Shown here piece after piece: positions 1-9,265 of a DNA stretch of 64,000 bases. The first letter of the stretch is position 1. Each line of letters starts with the position of its first letter. A program made the position numbers and the translations under genes. The notes beneath the pieces are model-generated. The model did not search any database. It was not told the DNA's origin and worked only from the letters and a program-made list of their open reading frames with translations. This stretch comes from Shimia sp040370365 (lineage in GTDB: Bacteria; Pseudomonadota; Alphaproteobacteria; Rhodobacterales; Rhodobacteraceae): the NCBI RefSeq assembly GCF_040370365.1, contig NZ_BAABWQ010000002.1, positions 496,001 through 560,000 on the forward strand. The letters are read 5' to 3'.

Positions 1-167
1 ATCACGAGCCCAAGCACACGGTCTCCCAAAAACTCCAACCGTTGGTTGTCCTGACGGGTGGGAGAGGACATGGACGAGTGGGTCACGGCGCGCACCAGCA
101 GTTCGGGGCGGGAAAATTTGTGCCCCAATCGCGACTCGAGCGCCTTCAGTTCAGCAGATAGCTTCAC
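1..167 (-). CDS. rnc: Ribonuclease III, N-terminal part (runs off the left edge)
   Basis: Reading leftwards from a GTG at 165-167 gives a protein starting VKLSAELKALESRLGHKF and continuing to the RNase III signature region NQRLEFLGDRVLGL. The conserved Glu and Asp of that motif belong to the Mg-binding active site. The enzyme cleaves double-stranded RNA during rRNA and mRNA processing. A GAGGG ribosome binding site lies a few bases before the GTG. The gene follows lepB by 8 bp, the usual alphaproteobacterial lepB-rnc order. Only about 55 codons are visible. Confidence 0.9.
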   Translation of the reverse strand, partial: MKLSAELKALESRLGHKFSRPELLVRAVTHSSMSSPTRQDNQRLEFLGDRVLGLV

Positions 168-175
168 GCGATCCC

Positions 176-1015
176 TCACTCGACCCCTTTGAAAAAGCGG
201 TCACCACGCCATGTCCAGAAGGCAAACATAGAGCGGCCAGCAGAGGAGAACATAATGCGATCCGCGCGGCCAATCAGGTTTTCATAAGGCACAAAGCCAA
301 CGCCACGTGCGGATTGCGGCACACGGCTGTCGGTGGAGTTGTCGCGATTGTCACCCATGAAGAAAAAGTGGCCATCGGGCACTGTGTAGACGCCGGTGTG
401 ATCAGATTGCTGATCGGTGATGTTCAGCGTGCTGTATGTGACGCCATTTGGCATGGTTTCAACGATGCGAGACTTTGCGCACACGCCGCCATCGCCAACC
501 GGGCCATTTTCACAACGCGGGCGGTGACCTTGCGGACCTTGGGGGCCATATTCTTCGGTGAACACGCCCCCGTCTTCGCGCTTGACGGCTTTGCCATTGA
601 TCAGAAGCGCACCGTTTTTGACCTGAATTTTGTCACCGGGCAGACCAACCAAACGTTTGATAAAGTCAAAGCCCGTCACAGGGTGGCGGAAGACCACCAC
701 ATCGCCACGTTCGGGATCCCCCCCCAGAATGCGGTCGTTGTTGCCTTTGCCAAGCCAACCGCAGATGTCTTCTGCGTCCACATTCAGGCCGACGGCGGGA
801 ATACGCACCGACGGGCAGGAGGCGTAAGAGTAGCCGTAGGTCATCTTATTGACGAAGAGGAAGTCCCCGATCAGAAGGGTGTCTTTCATCGATCCAGACG
901 GAATCCAGAACGGCTGAAAAAACAGGGTGCGAAACACCCCTGCGATCAGCAGCGCCCAGAAAATCGTTTTGATGGTCTCGACAATGCCGCTCTCACTTTT
1001 GGCGTTTTCGGCCAT
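176..1015 (-). CDS. lepB: Signal peptidase I
   Basis: Inner-membrane serine protease that removes signal peptides from exported proteins. A hydrophobic anchor at residues 15-33 is followed by the catalytic serine motif PSGSM (Ser42). The general-base lysine is Lys120 in DFIKRLVGLPGD, and the conserved GDNRDNSTDSR box follows near the C-terminus. The 279-residue length fits alphaproteobacterial LepB. The start is preceded by GGAGAGAG. It lies between acpS and rnc in a minus-strand housekeeping operon. Confidence 0.96.
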   Translation of the reverse strand: MAENAKSESGIVETIKTIFWALLIAGVFRTLFFQPFWIPSGSMKDTLLIGDFLFVNKMTYGYSYASCPSVRIPAVGLNVDAEDICGWLGKGNNDRILGGDPERGDVVVFRHPVTGFDFIKRLVGLPGDKIQVKNGALLINGKAVKREDGGVFTEEYGPQGPQGHRPRCENGPVGDGGVCAKSRIVETMPNGVTYSTLNITDQQSDHTGVYTVPDGHFFFMGDNRDNSTDSRVPQSARGVGFVPYENLIGRADRIMFSSAGRSMFAFWTWRGDRFFKGVE

Positions 1016-1086
1016 TTGGGTCTCTCTCCGCTCGAATTGGCTACCGTTTTTGGTCTGGGATTACATGCGGGTGCGGGGGCAAGGTG

Positions 1087-1509
1087 TCAACCCGACTGCG
1101 CGGAGTCTTGTGTGATTGGGCGGGCTTCGATCACAACAAAGGCCTGTGCCCAAGGGTGATCATCCGTCAACGTCACGTGAATGATCGCCTCATGGCCTGC
1201 CGGGGTCATCTCCGCCAGCCGCTCTTTGGCCCATCCGGTGACCTCCATCACCGGCTGCCCAGTGCGCAGGTTTTTCACCGCCATGTCTTTCCAGCTGATG
1301 CCCATGGCAAGGCCCGTGCCCAATGCCTTTGAGCAGGCCTCTTTGGCAGCCCAACGTTTGGCATAGGTGCCAGCAACATCGCGACGACGTTCCGCTTTCG
1401 CCTGTTCCACCTCGGTGAAAACGCGATTTTTGAAGCGGTCCCCAAAGCGCTCAATGGTGCCGGTGATGCGCTCGATGTTGGCCAAGTCTGTGCCGATGCC
1501 CAAGATCAT
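1087..1509 (-). CDS. acpS: Holo-[acyl-carrier-protein] synthase
   Basis: Transfers 4'-phosphopantetheine from CoA to the acyl carrier protein, activating it for fatty-acid synthesis. The N-terminus MILGIGTDLANIERI carries the metal-binding Asp of the GIGTD motif. The later RWAAKEACSKALGTG box is the second family signature. The 140-residue length is normal. The start overlaps the upstream LysE-family gene by 4 bp and has a GAGG ribosome binding site, suggesting translational coupling. Confidence 0.95.
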   Translation of the reverse strand: MILGIGTDLANIERITGTIERFGDRFKNRVFTEVEQAKAERRRDVAGTYAKRWAAKEACSKALGTGLAMGISWKDMAVKNLRTGQPVMEVTGWAKERLAEMTPAGHEAIIHVTLTDDHPWAQAFVVIEARPITQDSAQSG

Positions 1510-2144
1510 TGCAGCCTCGCCGTGAAGATTTTGAAGGCTGCAAATCCAAAAAACCCGGCAAAGCCGAGATCAAACAAACGGCTTGCGCGGCGATAGCCTC
1601 GGACCACCCGCTCAGAGGAGAACAACAGCGCATAGCCCAGAAACACAAGCGCCGAGCCCGCATAAAGCAGCCCGAAATATCCAAACAGAATAGTCGGTGT
1701 GGCCGTGGCGGGGGCGACGATGGCATAAATTGACCCCCAGCCCAGAATGGCCTTCGGGTTGGTGACGTGCACAGCAGCGCCTTTGGCAAACAGCACGCCA
1801 AAGCTGCCTTGAAACGGGGTGCCTGCAGCGGTCAACGTGCCTTTGGCCATAACCCGTTTCAAAGCTTTAAATGCAAGCCAGCTCAAGTAGGCCGCGCCAA
1901 CGTAGCGCATGGTTTCAAACACCCAGACGTTGGCGAGCATGATCGCCGACAAACCAAGGGCGGCGGCAATGCCCCAGCCCGCAGAGCCTGCGAGAATGCC
2001 CAAAGCAAAGGCTAACCCAGAGCGGCGCCCTTCTGCCATCGCCGTGCCCGCGATGCCCATGGTCGCCGGACCGGGGGAGCCGCCTCCCAAGAGCCAAGCG
2101 ATCCAAATGGCCACAAACTCCGGCGTGATCAGCTCGGTGATCAT
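1506..2144 (-). CDS. LysE/RhtB-family amino-acid exporter
   Basis: A 212-residue protein with about six hydrophobic segments. The N-terminal GGGSPGPATMGI matches the SPGP motif of the LysE/RhtB exporter family, which carries amino acids or related metabolites out across the inner membrane. The substrate cannot be read from sequence. It sits between pdxJ and acpS with 4-bp overlaps on both sides (2141-2144 and 1506-1509), so it is co-translated with the housekeeping operon. Exporters are not a fixed member of this gene order, so it may be a lineage-specific insertion. Confidence 0.85.
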   Translation of the reverse strand: MITELITPEFVAIWIAWLLGGGSPGPATMGIAGTAMAEGRRSGLAFALGILAGSAGWGIAAALGLSAIMLANVWVFETMRYVGAAYLSWLAFKALKRVMAKGTLTAAGTPFQGSFGVLFAKGAAVHVTNPKAILGWGSIYAIVAPATATPTILFGYFGLLYAGSALVFLGYALLFSSERVVRGYRRASRLFDLGFAGFFGFAAFKIFTARLQ

Positions 2145-2875
2145 GTGCGGGCGTCATCCATCAGACGGCGCATTTCGCGTATGGCGGGCTCCAAACCAAG
2201 GAAGATCGACTCGCCAATCAGGAAGTGGCCGATGTTGAGTTCCATGACTTCGGGCAAAGACGCGATTGGCGCGACAGTGTCATAGGTCAAACCGTGGCCC
2301 GCGTGCACTTCCAGCCCCAAAGAGTGCGCGAAGGTCGACATTTCGGTCAGCCGTGCCAGCTCTGCATCGCGCTCCTCATAGCGGCCTTCGGCGTGGTAGT
2401 CGCAATAGGCGCCGGTGTGCAGTTCGATCACTTGAGCACCGATGCGGTTGGCAGCCTCGATTTGCGCGGCATCGGCGGCAATGAAAATCGACACCCGGCA
2501 GCCGACATCGCGCAGAGGTGCAATAAAATGCGCCAGTTTGTTTTCCTCGCGCGCCACTTCCAGACCACCCTCAGTGGTGCGCTCTTCGCGCTTTTCGGGC
2601 ACGATGCAGACCGCATGGGGTTTGTGGCGCAACGCGATGGCCTGCATCTCGTCGGTGGCAGCCATCTCAAAGTTGAGCGGTACGGTGAGGGCCTCCATCA
2701 GGCCATCGATGTCCGTATCGGTGATATGGCGGCGGTCTTCGCGCAGATGCGCGGTGATGCCATCAGCGCCGGCCTCTTCCGCCAATTTGGCGGCCCGCAC
2801 CGGATCAGGATAGGCCGAACCGCGCGCGTTGCGCACCGTGGCCACGTGGTCAATGTTCACACCCAAGCGCAGCAT
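2141..2875 (-). CDS. pdxJ: Pyridoxine 5'-phosphate synthase
   Basis: Condenses 1-deoxyxylulose 5-phosphate with 3-amino-2-oxopropyl phosphate in the last step of de novo vitamin B6 synthesis. The LRLGVNIDHVATVRNARG N-terminus is diagnostic, and GADGITAHLREDRRHI, FEMAATDEM and the C-terminal ELNIGHFLIGE follow in order. The frame is open further upstream, but the start was placed at the ATG before LRLGVN because a GAAGGA ribosome binding site lies about six bases ahead of it and homologues begin there. The resulting length is 244 residues. Confidence 0.95.
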   Translation of the reverse strand: MLRLGVNIDHVATVRNARGSAYPDPVRAAKLAEEAGADGITAHLREDRRHITDTDIDGLMEALTVPLNFEMAATDEMQAIALRHKPHAVCIVPEKREERTTEGGLEVAREENKLAHFIAPLRDVGCRVSIFIAADAAQIEAANRIGAQVIELHTGAYCDYHAEGRYEERDAELARLTEMSTFAHSLGLEVHAGHGLTYDTVAPIASLPEVMELNIGHFLIGESIFLGLEPAIREMRRLMDDART

Positions 2876-2977
2876 CGCAAATCCTTCAGGCAAGTTTGAT
2901 CGTATTTCTGGGAGACTAGGACGCGCGCGCCGCAAGGAAAACCGGTTTTTTGTGCTGGTACAATTGCCGTTCAGGCA

Positions 2978-3634
2978 TCACCGCTCTTGTCGCACGTTGG
3001 CGGCATGTTTCTCAGCACGGGCGCGGGCCAAAGCGATGCGTTCGACAAATTTCGCAGACCGACGTTTTTGGTAGGCGCGGATCACTGGCACCGAGAGGTA
3101 GTACATAACCGTGGCTGCGACGATGCCGGGAATGATGCCGCCCACCATATAGGGAAAGAACACCTCGTCATAAAACACCCGCAGGCCGTGCCAATCCGCC
3201 ACATCCTCGGTGAACATGGCCCAGAAATTGTGCCACAGATCGCCCCCCGCATTGGCAAATTTGCCTGCCAATGTACCTTTGTCGCCCTCTTCGAATTCCG
3301 TGCCCAGCAGGAAGTGACCGGTTTTCAGAGAGATCACTCCAATTGGAAGATAGGTCAGCGGATTTCCAAAGAAGGTCGCAAGCAATGCGGCCAACAAATT
3401 GCCGCCCAGAATGCGTGCCAGAATCGCTGCCACCAAAAAATGCATGGTGTAAAACGGGGAAAATGTGGTGAACACACCAGCCCAAATGCCACGCCCAATC
3501 GTTTCAGGTGATCCCGGCAGGCGATGCAGCCTGTGCTGCACATAGCGCGCAGCCCGCCCCCAACCGCCGCGAGGATAGAAAAACTCTCCAACAATGCGGA
3601 GAATTGGTCTTCTATCGCGGCGCTTAAATACCAC
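2978..3634 (-). CDS. DUF2062 membrane protein
   Basis: A 218-residue protein. The section WAGVFTTFSPFYTMHFLVAAILARILGGN followed by TFFGNPLTYLPIGV resembles the DUF2062 family: a small-residue-rich hydrophobic hairpin with a conserved GNP. There are two or three transmembrane segments, then a basic C-terminus. The start is GTG with AAGGA upstream, only 19 bp after rsh, so it belongs to the rsh-pdxJ operon. Function is unknown; it is often found beside rsh in this group. Confidence 0.8.
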   Translation of the reverse strand: MVFKRRDRRPILRIVGEFFYPRGGWGRAARYVQHRLHRLPGSPETIGRGIWAGVFTTFSPFYTMHFLVAAILARILGGNLLAALLATFFGNPLTYLPIGVISLKTGHFLLGTEFEEGDKGTLAGKFANAGGDLWHNFWAMFTEDVADWHGLRVFYDEVFFPYMVGGIIPGIVAATVMYYLSVPVIRAYQKRRSAKFVERIALARARAEKHAANVRQER

Positions 3635-3653
3635 GTGGGCTTCCTTACGTTGG

Positions 3654-5789
3654 TCAGCTTGTCAGCGCGTTGCGCGCCAACTCCGGGTTTCTATATCGTT
3701 CGATTTCGGCCACATCGGTTTCGGCTTCCATGGCCAACATCAGCTTATGGAGATGCTCCGCGTCACCGAGATCCACACTGATCAGAATGCGGTAAAAATC
3801 AGGTTTCCGATCCACAAACTCCAGATCAGAGATATTGGCCTTATTCTCGCCAATCAATGTGCAAAGTCGTCCCAGAACACCAGCGTCATTCCCGATCGTG
3901 ACCAGCAATTGCACGGTGTAGATTGGTTTGTGTTTGCCCGCGTGCCAATGCAGATCCAACCATCTGTCCGGCTGGTCCTCATAGTTGGAAAGAGAATCGC
4001 AATTGATGGCATGCACCACCACACCCTGGCCGCGGTAGGTGATCCCCACGATCCGCTCGCCGGGCAAAGGCTGGCAGCAAGGCGCGCGCTGAAAGCTTTG
4101 ATCAACGGACAGGCCAATCACGGCACGTTCCGCCGCAACGCCCTCGGTCTCCACCTGTGTCAAATCGGGATAGACCGCCTGCAGCACCTCTTGTGCGGAC
4201 AGCTCAGCCGATCCCAGACGCGCCAGAACCTCATCGCGATCTTTCAGGCGCAGATGCTTGGCCGCCATCCCAAGCGCCTTGTCGGTTGCTTTTTTGCCGA
4301 CATGCTCAAAGGCTGAACGCGCAAGCTCGGCCCCCAATTTCACATAGCGCTCCCGGTCCATTTCCCGCAGAGCCCGACGGATGGCGGTGCGGGCTTTCCC
4401 GGTTTTGGCAATATCAAGCCACGTCGCCTGAGGCATCTGACCTTCGGCGGTGATGATCTCCACCGATTGACCGTTCTTGATACGGGTCCAGAGCGGAACG
4501 CGGCGGTGGTCCACCTTTGCGCCCACACAGGCATGGCCAATGCGAGTGTGGATGGCATAGGCAAAATCAATTGGTGTCGCGCCACGTGGAAGCTTCACCA
4601 CCTCGCCTTTGGGTGTGAAACAGAACACCTGATCCGAATACATCTCAAGCTTCACAGCTTCGAGGAAATCTTCGTGATCTTCTTCGGCATCAAACTGTTC
4701 TGTCAGACCAGAAATCCACTTCACAGGATCAACAGCAAAGGGGTTTTCACCACGCACCCCGTCTTTGTACGACCAATGTGCAGCCACACCGGATTCTGCC
4801 ACATCATGCATTTGGCGCGTGCGAATTTGCACCTCTACCCGGCGTCCGTTGCGGCCAGATACGGTGGTGTGAATGGACCGATACCCGTTGGATTTTGGCT
4901 GACTGATATAGTCCTTAAACCGCCCGGGCACCGCACGCCAGCGTCCGTGAATCACACCAAGCGCCCGATAGCAGCTGTCTTCTGAATCGGTGATAATGCG
5001 GAACCCATAGATGTCTGACAGACGTGAGAACCCCTGATCTTTCTCCTGCATCTTACGCCAGATCGAATAGGGTTTTTTGGCACGGCCATAGACATCGCCG
5101 GCGACATTGTTGTCAGACAACACTTGCTGCATGTCAGCCGTGGTCTTCTCAATGACATCACCGGTTTCTTTTTGCAGCGTCACAAAACGGCGCAAGAGCG
5201 ACGCACGGCCATCAGGGTTGAGCACCTTAAAAGCGAGATCTTCCAACTCGTCACGCATCCATTGCATACCCATGCGCCCTGCAAGCGGCGCGTAGATATC
5301 CATGGTTTCACGTGCTTTTTGCGCCTGTTTGTCGGGCCGCATGGCCTTGATGGTGCGCATGTTGTGCAGACGATCAGCCAGCTTGACCAAAATAACCCGC
5401 AGGTCCTTGGACATCGCCATAAACAGCTTGCGAAAGTTCTCAGCTTGTTTGGTTTCCGAAGACGACAGCTGAAGGTTGGTCAGCTTGGTTACGCCATCCA
5501 CAAGACCGGCAATTTCCCCGCCAAATTTCTCCGCAACCAGATCGTAGGACGCTTTGGTGTCTTCAATCGTATCATGAAGAAGTGCTGTGATGATGGAGGC
5601 GTCATCCAGATGTTGTTCCGCCAAAATGCAAGCAACATCGATGGGATGAGTGAAATAAGGTTCGCCGGAGTGGCGAAATTGACCATCGTGCATCTCGCGG
5701 CCAAAGTCATAGGCCGCGCGAATCAAGTCATCGTTTGATTTGGGGTTGTAGGCGCGAATGAGATTTACGAGATCGTCCGCAGGGATCAT
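3654..5789 (-). CDS. rsh: Bifunctional (p)ppGpp synthetase/hydrolase, RelA/SpoT family
   Basis: Makes and degrades the stringent-response alarmone (p)ppGpp. The N-terminal hydrolase domain is intact (HSGEPYFTHP, then HDTIEDT at residues 72-78 with the HD metal site). The synthetase domain contains GRAKKPYSIWRKMQ and DIYGFRII. A TGS domain begins near VFCFTPKGEVVKLP, and an ACT domain ends the protein (YTVQLLVTIGNDAGVLGRL). The 711-residue length is standard for a single alphaproteobacterial Rsh. It lies 25 bp downstream of rpoZ, a conserved pairing. Confidence 0.96.
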   Translation of the reverse strand: MIPADDLVNLIRAYNPKSNDDLIRAAYDFGREMHDGQFRHSGEPYFTHPIDVACILAEQHLDDASIITALLHDTIEDTKASYDLVAEKFGGEIAGLVDGVTKLTNLQLSSSETKQAENFRKLFMAMSKDLRVILVKLADRLHNMRTIKAMRPDKQAQKARETMDIYAPLAGRMGMQWMRDELEDLAFKVLNPDGRASLLRRFVTLQKETGDVIEKTTADMQQVLSDNNVAGDVYGRAKKPYSIWRKMQEKDQGFSRLSDIYGFRIITDSEDSCYRALGVIHGRWRAVPGRFKDYISQPKSNGYRSIHTTVSGRNGRRVEVQIRTRQMHDVAESGVAAHWSYKDGVRGENPFAVDPVKWISGLTEQFDAEEDHEDFLEAVKLEMYSDQVFCFTPKGEVVKLPRGATPIDFAYAIHTRIGHACVGAKVDHRRVPLWTRIKNGQSVEIITAEGQMPQATWLDIAKTGKARTAIRRALREMDRERYVKLGAELARSAFEHVGKKATDKALGMAAKHLRLKDRDEVLARLGSAELSAQEVLQAVYPDLTQVETEGVAAERAVIGLSVDQSFQRAPCCQPLPGERIVGITYRGQGVVVHAINCDSLSNYEDQPDRWLDLHWHAGKHKPIYTVQLLVTIGNDAGVLGRLCTLIGENKANISDLEFVDRKPDFYRILISVDLGDAEHLHKLMLAMEAETDVAEIERYRNPELARNALTS

Positions 5790-5814
5790 TTGCGCCCACC
5801 ATAGTTCCTAGGGC

Positions 5815-6168
5815 TTAGCCCTGTCCTTGCGCTTCCATCAGGGCGCGCAGCAATTTCTCTTCGGACATATCGTCCTCTGCGGGGGCATCCGCCTCGGCAC
5901 CCATCAGAAGCGCCATACGGTCTTCTTCTGGTTCATCAACCTCGATCTGGCTCTGGTTGGCCTCGATCAGACGCTCGCGCAGCTCATCCGCAGTCTGCGT
6001 TTCTTCTGCAATCTCGCGCAGCGATACCACAGGGTTTTTGTCGTTGTCGCGATCCAGAGTGATCGCGGCGCCGGCGGAAATTTCACGGGCACGGTGTGAC
6101 GCAAGCATCACCAGCTCAAAGCGGTTCTGTACTTTGTCTACGCAGTCTTCAACGGTCACGCGGGCCAT
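5815..6168 (-). CDS. rpoZ: RNA polymerase omega subunit
   Basis: Small subunit that helps assemble and stabilise RNA polymerase. The N-terminus MARVTVEDCVDKVQNRFELV and the segment ASHRAREISAGAAITLDRDNDK are the family core. The acidic C-terminal tail (EEDRMALLMGAEADAPAEDD) is typical of alphaproteobacteria. An in-frame ATG lies four codons upstream; the MARVT start was chosen because it matches the family and has GGAG six bases ahead. It is followed by rsh. Confidence 0.95.
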   Translation of the reverse strand: MARVTVEDCVDKVQNRFELVMLASHRAREISAGAAITLDRDNDKNPVVSLREIAEETQTADELRERLIEANQSQIEVDEPEEDRMALLMGAEADAPAEDDMSEEKLLRALMEAQGQG

Positions 6169-6243
6169 CAGGCACTCCATTCGTTATGGATCGGGTCGGA
6201 AGTCGTGTATGTAAGCGGGATTGCCCCCCTTGACAAGCAAGTT

Positions 6244-6804
6244 TCACAGAGGTTTTGGCTCATCTTGGGCGGTTTGAGGCAATTGCGCAAACATTTCACC
6301 CACAGTAAGGCCCAAAATAGGATGACGTGACGTCATCGCTATGTCCCTTAAGGGGCCCAACACAAATGCGCGATCTTGCAAACGCGGATGCGGAAGAATC
6401 AGTTGATCCGGCGCCACCTCTTTCTGTTTCTCAAGGGGTAAATTGCGCCACAGGGCATGTGTCTCAAGGTTCGGAAGAACGATGTTGTCTAATGAAATCA
6501 GATCGATATCAACGGGCCGCGCGCCCCAGCGGATGATGCGCTCCCGCCCAAAACTCAACTCAATAGTATGCAAACGATCCAATAACGTTTCCGGCATAAG
6601 ATTTGTACGAATTGCCAACGCGGCGTTGATATAATCTGGCCCTGCTCCCGCAGGAAAACAGGGGGTTTTGTAAAACCGGCTCACTGCGCGAAGTTGAATA
6701 CCGTTAGAATTCAATTGCATGATCGCCCTCGCAATGGTTTCATTGGGGGTACCGAATTCAGAAGACATATTGCTTCCAAGCGCTAATAGTCCAAAACTAT
6801 CCAC
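6244..6804 (-). CDS. folK: 2-amino-4-hydroxy-6-hydroxymethyldihydropteridine pyrophosphokinase
   Basis: Folate pathway enzyme (HPPK) that pyrophosphorylates the pterin before condensation with p-aminobenzoate. Visible signatures are LLALGSN near the N-terminus, FYKTPCF, the catalytic RWGARPVDIDLI and LILPHPRLQDRAFVL. The frame is open to 6825, but the GTG at 6802-6804 has GGAG at ideal spacing and places ALGSN where the family has it; this gives 186 residues. It is divergent from the NYN-domain gene and upstream of rpoZ. Confidence 0.93.
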   Translation of the reverse strand: MDSFGLLALGSNMSSEFGTPNETIARAIMQLNSNGIQLRAVSRFYKTPCFPAGAGPDYINAALAIRTNLMPETLLDRLHTIELSFGRERIIRWGARPVDIDLISLDNIVLPNLETHALWRNLPLEKQKEVAPDQLILPHPRLQDRAFVLGPLRDIAMTSRHPILGLTVGEMFAQLPQTAQDEPKPL

Positions 6805-6956
6805 ATTTTCTCCACTTAATACCAAAGGGTGGAATACATCCTGCCGCTAACGCTTGATAGCGCGAAAAATATGTTTATTTTAGATACGCTGCAGCGCCCA
6901 CTCAAATTTCACTCACGGGACATTCCAAGCGCGGCAGAGCCAGAAAGGACATTTTG

Positions 6957-7532
6957 ATGTTTTACAAAGACGAACGGCTTGCGCTGTTCATAGACGGATC
7001 GAATCTATATGCGGCCGCGAAGTCGCTTGGGTTTGATATCGACTACAAGCTTCTGCGGCAGGAATTTATGCGCCGTGGTAAGCTGCTGCGGGCCTTCTAT
7101 TACACAGCGCTGCTTGAAAACGATGAATACTCACCGATCCGCCCATTGGTTGATTGGCTCCACTACAACGGCTTCACCATGGTGACCAAAGCGGCCAAAG
7201 AGTACACCGACTCCCAAGGCCGCCGTAAGGTCAAGGGGAACATGGACATCGAACTGGCCGTGAATGCGATGGAATTGGCACCGCATGTTGACCACATTGT
7301 TCTGTTCTCCGGGGATGGAGATTTTAGACCATTGGTGGAAAGCCTGCAGCGGCAAGGCGTACGGGTGTCCGTGGTGTCCACAATCCGCAGCCAACCGCCA
7401 ATGATCAGCGACGAACTGCGCCGTCAGGCCGACAACTTTATTGAGTTGGATGGACTGCGCGACGTGGTTGGCCGCCCCCCACGTGATCCGCTGCCAGAGC
7501 ACAGCCGCGAAGCCGAAATGGCGGACGACTGA
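6957..7532 (+). CDS. NYN (PIN-like) domain protein, LabA/DUF88 family
   Basis: A single-domain protein of 191 residues. The acidic residues expected of the NYN metal-dependent RNase fold are visible: LALFIDGSNLY near residue 13, GNMDIELAVNAMEL, and VLFSGDGDFRPLV. This arrangement is that of LabA/DUF88 proteins, which are presumed ribonucleases, though few are characterised. The ATG at 6957 has AAGGA about nine bases upstream; a TTG just before it is unlikely to be the start. It is monocistronic with a strong terminator downstream. Confidence 0.87.
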   Translation: MFYKDERLALFIDGSNLYAAAKSLGFDIDYKLLRQEFMRRGKLLRAFYYTALLENDEYSPIRPLVDWLHYNGFTMVTKAAKEYTDSQGRRKVKGNMDIELAVNAMELAPHVDHIVLFSGDGDFRPLVESLQRQGVRVSVVSTIRSQPPMISDELRRQADNFIELDGLRDVVGRPPRDPLPEHSREAEMADD

Positions 7533-7561
7533 GCACTGCCAGAGACAATCGGGTGACAAAG

Positions 7562-7589
7562 ACCGGGGTGCCATGCATCCCGGTTTTTT
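7562..7589 (+). terminator. Intrinsic terminator after the NYN gene
   Basis: A 10-bp stem (7562-7571 with 7575-7584, one G-U pair) closes on a 3-nt loop and is followed by six T residues at 7584-7589. It sits 30 bp past the NYN stop codon and before the convergent cytochrome gene. Confidence 0.9.
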
Positions 7590-7619
7590 GTTGCGCGTTT
7601 GGAGATGAATTGCGGACAG

Positions 7620-8096
7620 TCACGGGCGTGACTGGGCATTGATCTGGTCATGTCGTTGGATCACGTCTTCGGGCCAGGTGCTTTTGATAAAGGCCAAGAC
7701 ATCAACAATATCCTGATCACTCAGATTGCCCTCAAACCCAGGCATGTTGCTCTCATAGCCCTGACCCACAACTGTCTCGCTGCCGTATTTGGTTATGGCA
7801 AACAAGAGCGTATCCGGATGGTGCCATGTATGGCCACTTTGGTCATGTGGCGGGGCGGGCATCCGGCCATCTGCGCCCATTTGACGCCAATTGGCCTCGC
7901 CTTCCAGATTGGCGCCATGGCAGTCCGCGCAATTTTCGGCATAAATCAAAGCACCGCGCGTGGTGTTCTCTGCAAGACTGTATGGCAGTGAAATTTCGGC
8001 GGCGTCGGCACCAGTCTCGCGCCCCAAAAGCAGCCATGCGGCGGCCCCGACAGCGATGACACAGAGGGCGACAAGGCGTGGCAAATTACGTGACAT
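7620..8096 (-). CDS. Membrane-anchored cytochrome c
   Basis: A 158-residue protein with an N-terminal hydrophobic segment (LPRLVALCVIAVGAAAWLLL) that acts as an anchor or uncleaved signal. One haem site ENCADCH follows, and the probable axial methionine lies in NMPGFEG. This is a class I c-type cytochrome facing the periplasm, likely an electron carrier. The ATG at 8094-8096 has GGAG upstream; the open frame before it lacks family features. It is divergent from ispH. The partner oxidase or dehydrogenase is not in the window. Confidence 0.88.
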   Translation of the reverse strand: MSRNLPRLVALCVIAVGAAAWLLLGRETGADAAEISLPYSLAENTTRGALIYAENCADCHGANLEGEANWRQMGADGRMPAPPHDQSGHTWHHPDTLLFAITKYGSETVVGQGYESNMPGFEGNLSDQDIVDVLAFIKSTWPEDVIQRHDQINAQSRP

Positions 8097-8212
8097 GGTT
8101 TTCTCCGTGATTTGTTTTGTCGCTAGCAGTCTCCCCTGCTGGAAGGTCAAGCACTGGACGACAGCGCGAGAAACCCCTACCTCTTGGCCAAGACCATTGT
8201 GGAGTTGAACCG

Positions 8213-9172
8213 ATGAGCAAACCGCCCCTGTCCATCCACCTTGCCGCCCCACGCGGTTTCTGTGCGGGTGTTGATCGCGCCATCAAGATTGTGGAGATGG
8301 CACTGCAAAAATGGGGGGCTCCTGTCTTTGTGCGGCATGAGATTGTACACAACAAATTTGTGGTCGACGGTCTGCGCGACAAAGGTGCGGTGTTTGTGGA
8401 AGACTTAGACGAATGCCCGGATGACCGCCCGGTGATCTTCTCGGCGCATGGGGTCGCCAAAGTGGTGCCAGCGGAAGCTGAGCGGCGCAATATGATCTAT
8501 GTGGATGCGACCTGCCCTTTGGTGAGCAAAGTACATATCGAAGCTGAGCGCCACTCTGAAAACGGATTGCAGATAATCATGATCGGCCACGCGGGCCACC
8601 CGGAGACCATTGGCACGATGGGTCAACTGCCAGACGGTGAGGTTCTTTTGGTTGAGACAGAGTCGGATGTCGACTCAGTAGAGGTCCGCGATCCAGATCA
8701 TTTGGCCTTTGTGACCCAGACCACCCTGTCTGTGGATGACACCCAAGGGATTGTGGCGGCACTCAACAGGCGGTTCCCCAAGATTGTGGGTCCCCATAAA
8801 GAAGACATTTGTTACGCCACCACCAACCGACAAGAGGCGGTAAAAGAGGTCGCCCCAAAGGTGGATGCCATGCTGGTGGTGGGCGCGCCTAACTCTTCAA
8901 ATTCCAAACGATTGGTGGAGGTGGGCGCAAAGAACGGATGTGCCTACAGCCAATTGGTGCAGCGCGCCGGCGACATAGACTGGCGGGCGCTCGAAGGGAT
9001 TTCAGCGCTTGGCATCACAGCAGGAGCGAGCGCGCCGGAAGTGTTGGTGAACGAGGTGATTGACGCCTTCCGCGAGCGATTTGATGTCAGCGTGGAAATT
9101 GTTGAGACTGCGGTGGAGCGGGTGAATTTCAAAGTGCCGCGGGTGCTGCGGGATGTAGAAGCCGCAACTTAA
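8213..9172 (+). CDS. ispH: 4-hydroxy-3-methylbut-2-enyl diphosphate reductase
   Basis: Last enzyme of the MEP isoprenoid pathway, an iron-sulfur protein producing IPP and DMAPP. Conserved cysteine contexts are APRGFCAGVDRAI (Cys17), DATCPLVSKVH and DICYATTNRQEA. The substrate-contacting GHAGHPE and TQTTLS motifs are also present. The ATG at 8213 is preceded by GTGGAG and gives 319 residues, as expected. A GC-rich hairpin without a T-run lies just after the stop (9172-9203). Confidence 0.96.
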   Translation: MSKPPLSIHLAAPRGFCAGVDRAIKIVEMALQKWGAPVFVRHEIVHNKFVVDGLRDKGAVFVEDLDECPDDRPVIFSAHGVAKVVPAEAERRNMIYVDATCPLVSKVHIEAERHSENGLQIIMIGHAGHPETIGTMGQLPDGEVLLVETESDVDSVEVRDPDHLAFVTQTTLSVDDTQGIVAALNRRFPKIVGPHKEDICYATTNRQEAVKEVAPKVDAMLVVGAPNSSNSKRLVEVGAKNGCAYSQLVQRAGDIDWRALEGISALGITAGASAPEVLVNEVIDAFRERFDVSVEIVETAVERVNFKVPRVLRDVEAAT

Positions 9173-9265
9173 GCGGCGCAAAGCGGGGACCTTCCCCGCC
9201 GCTGACCAGGCGCGCCTCCCCAGACCTAAATGGAACCAGCCCGAAGCCTTCACAGAGGGGAACCC

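Noticed and set aside
314..1159. Long plus-strand frame across lepB and acpS
   Set aside because: It is antisense to two well-supported genes and has no recognisable motif.
9172..9203. GC-rich hairpin after ispH as a terminator
   Set aside because: A stem is present but there is no T-run, so it is not a clear intrinsic terminator.
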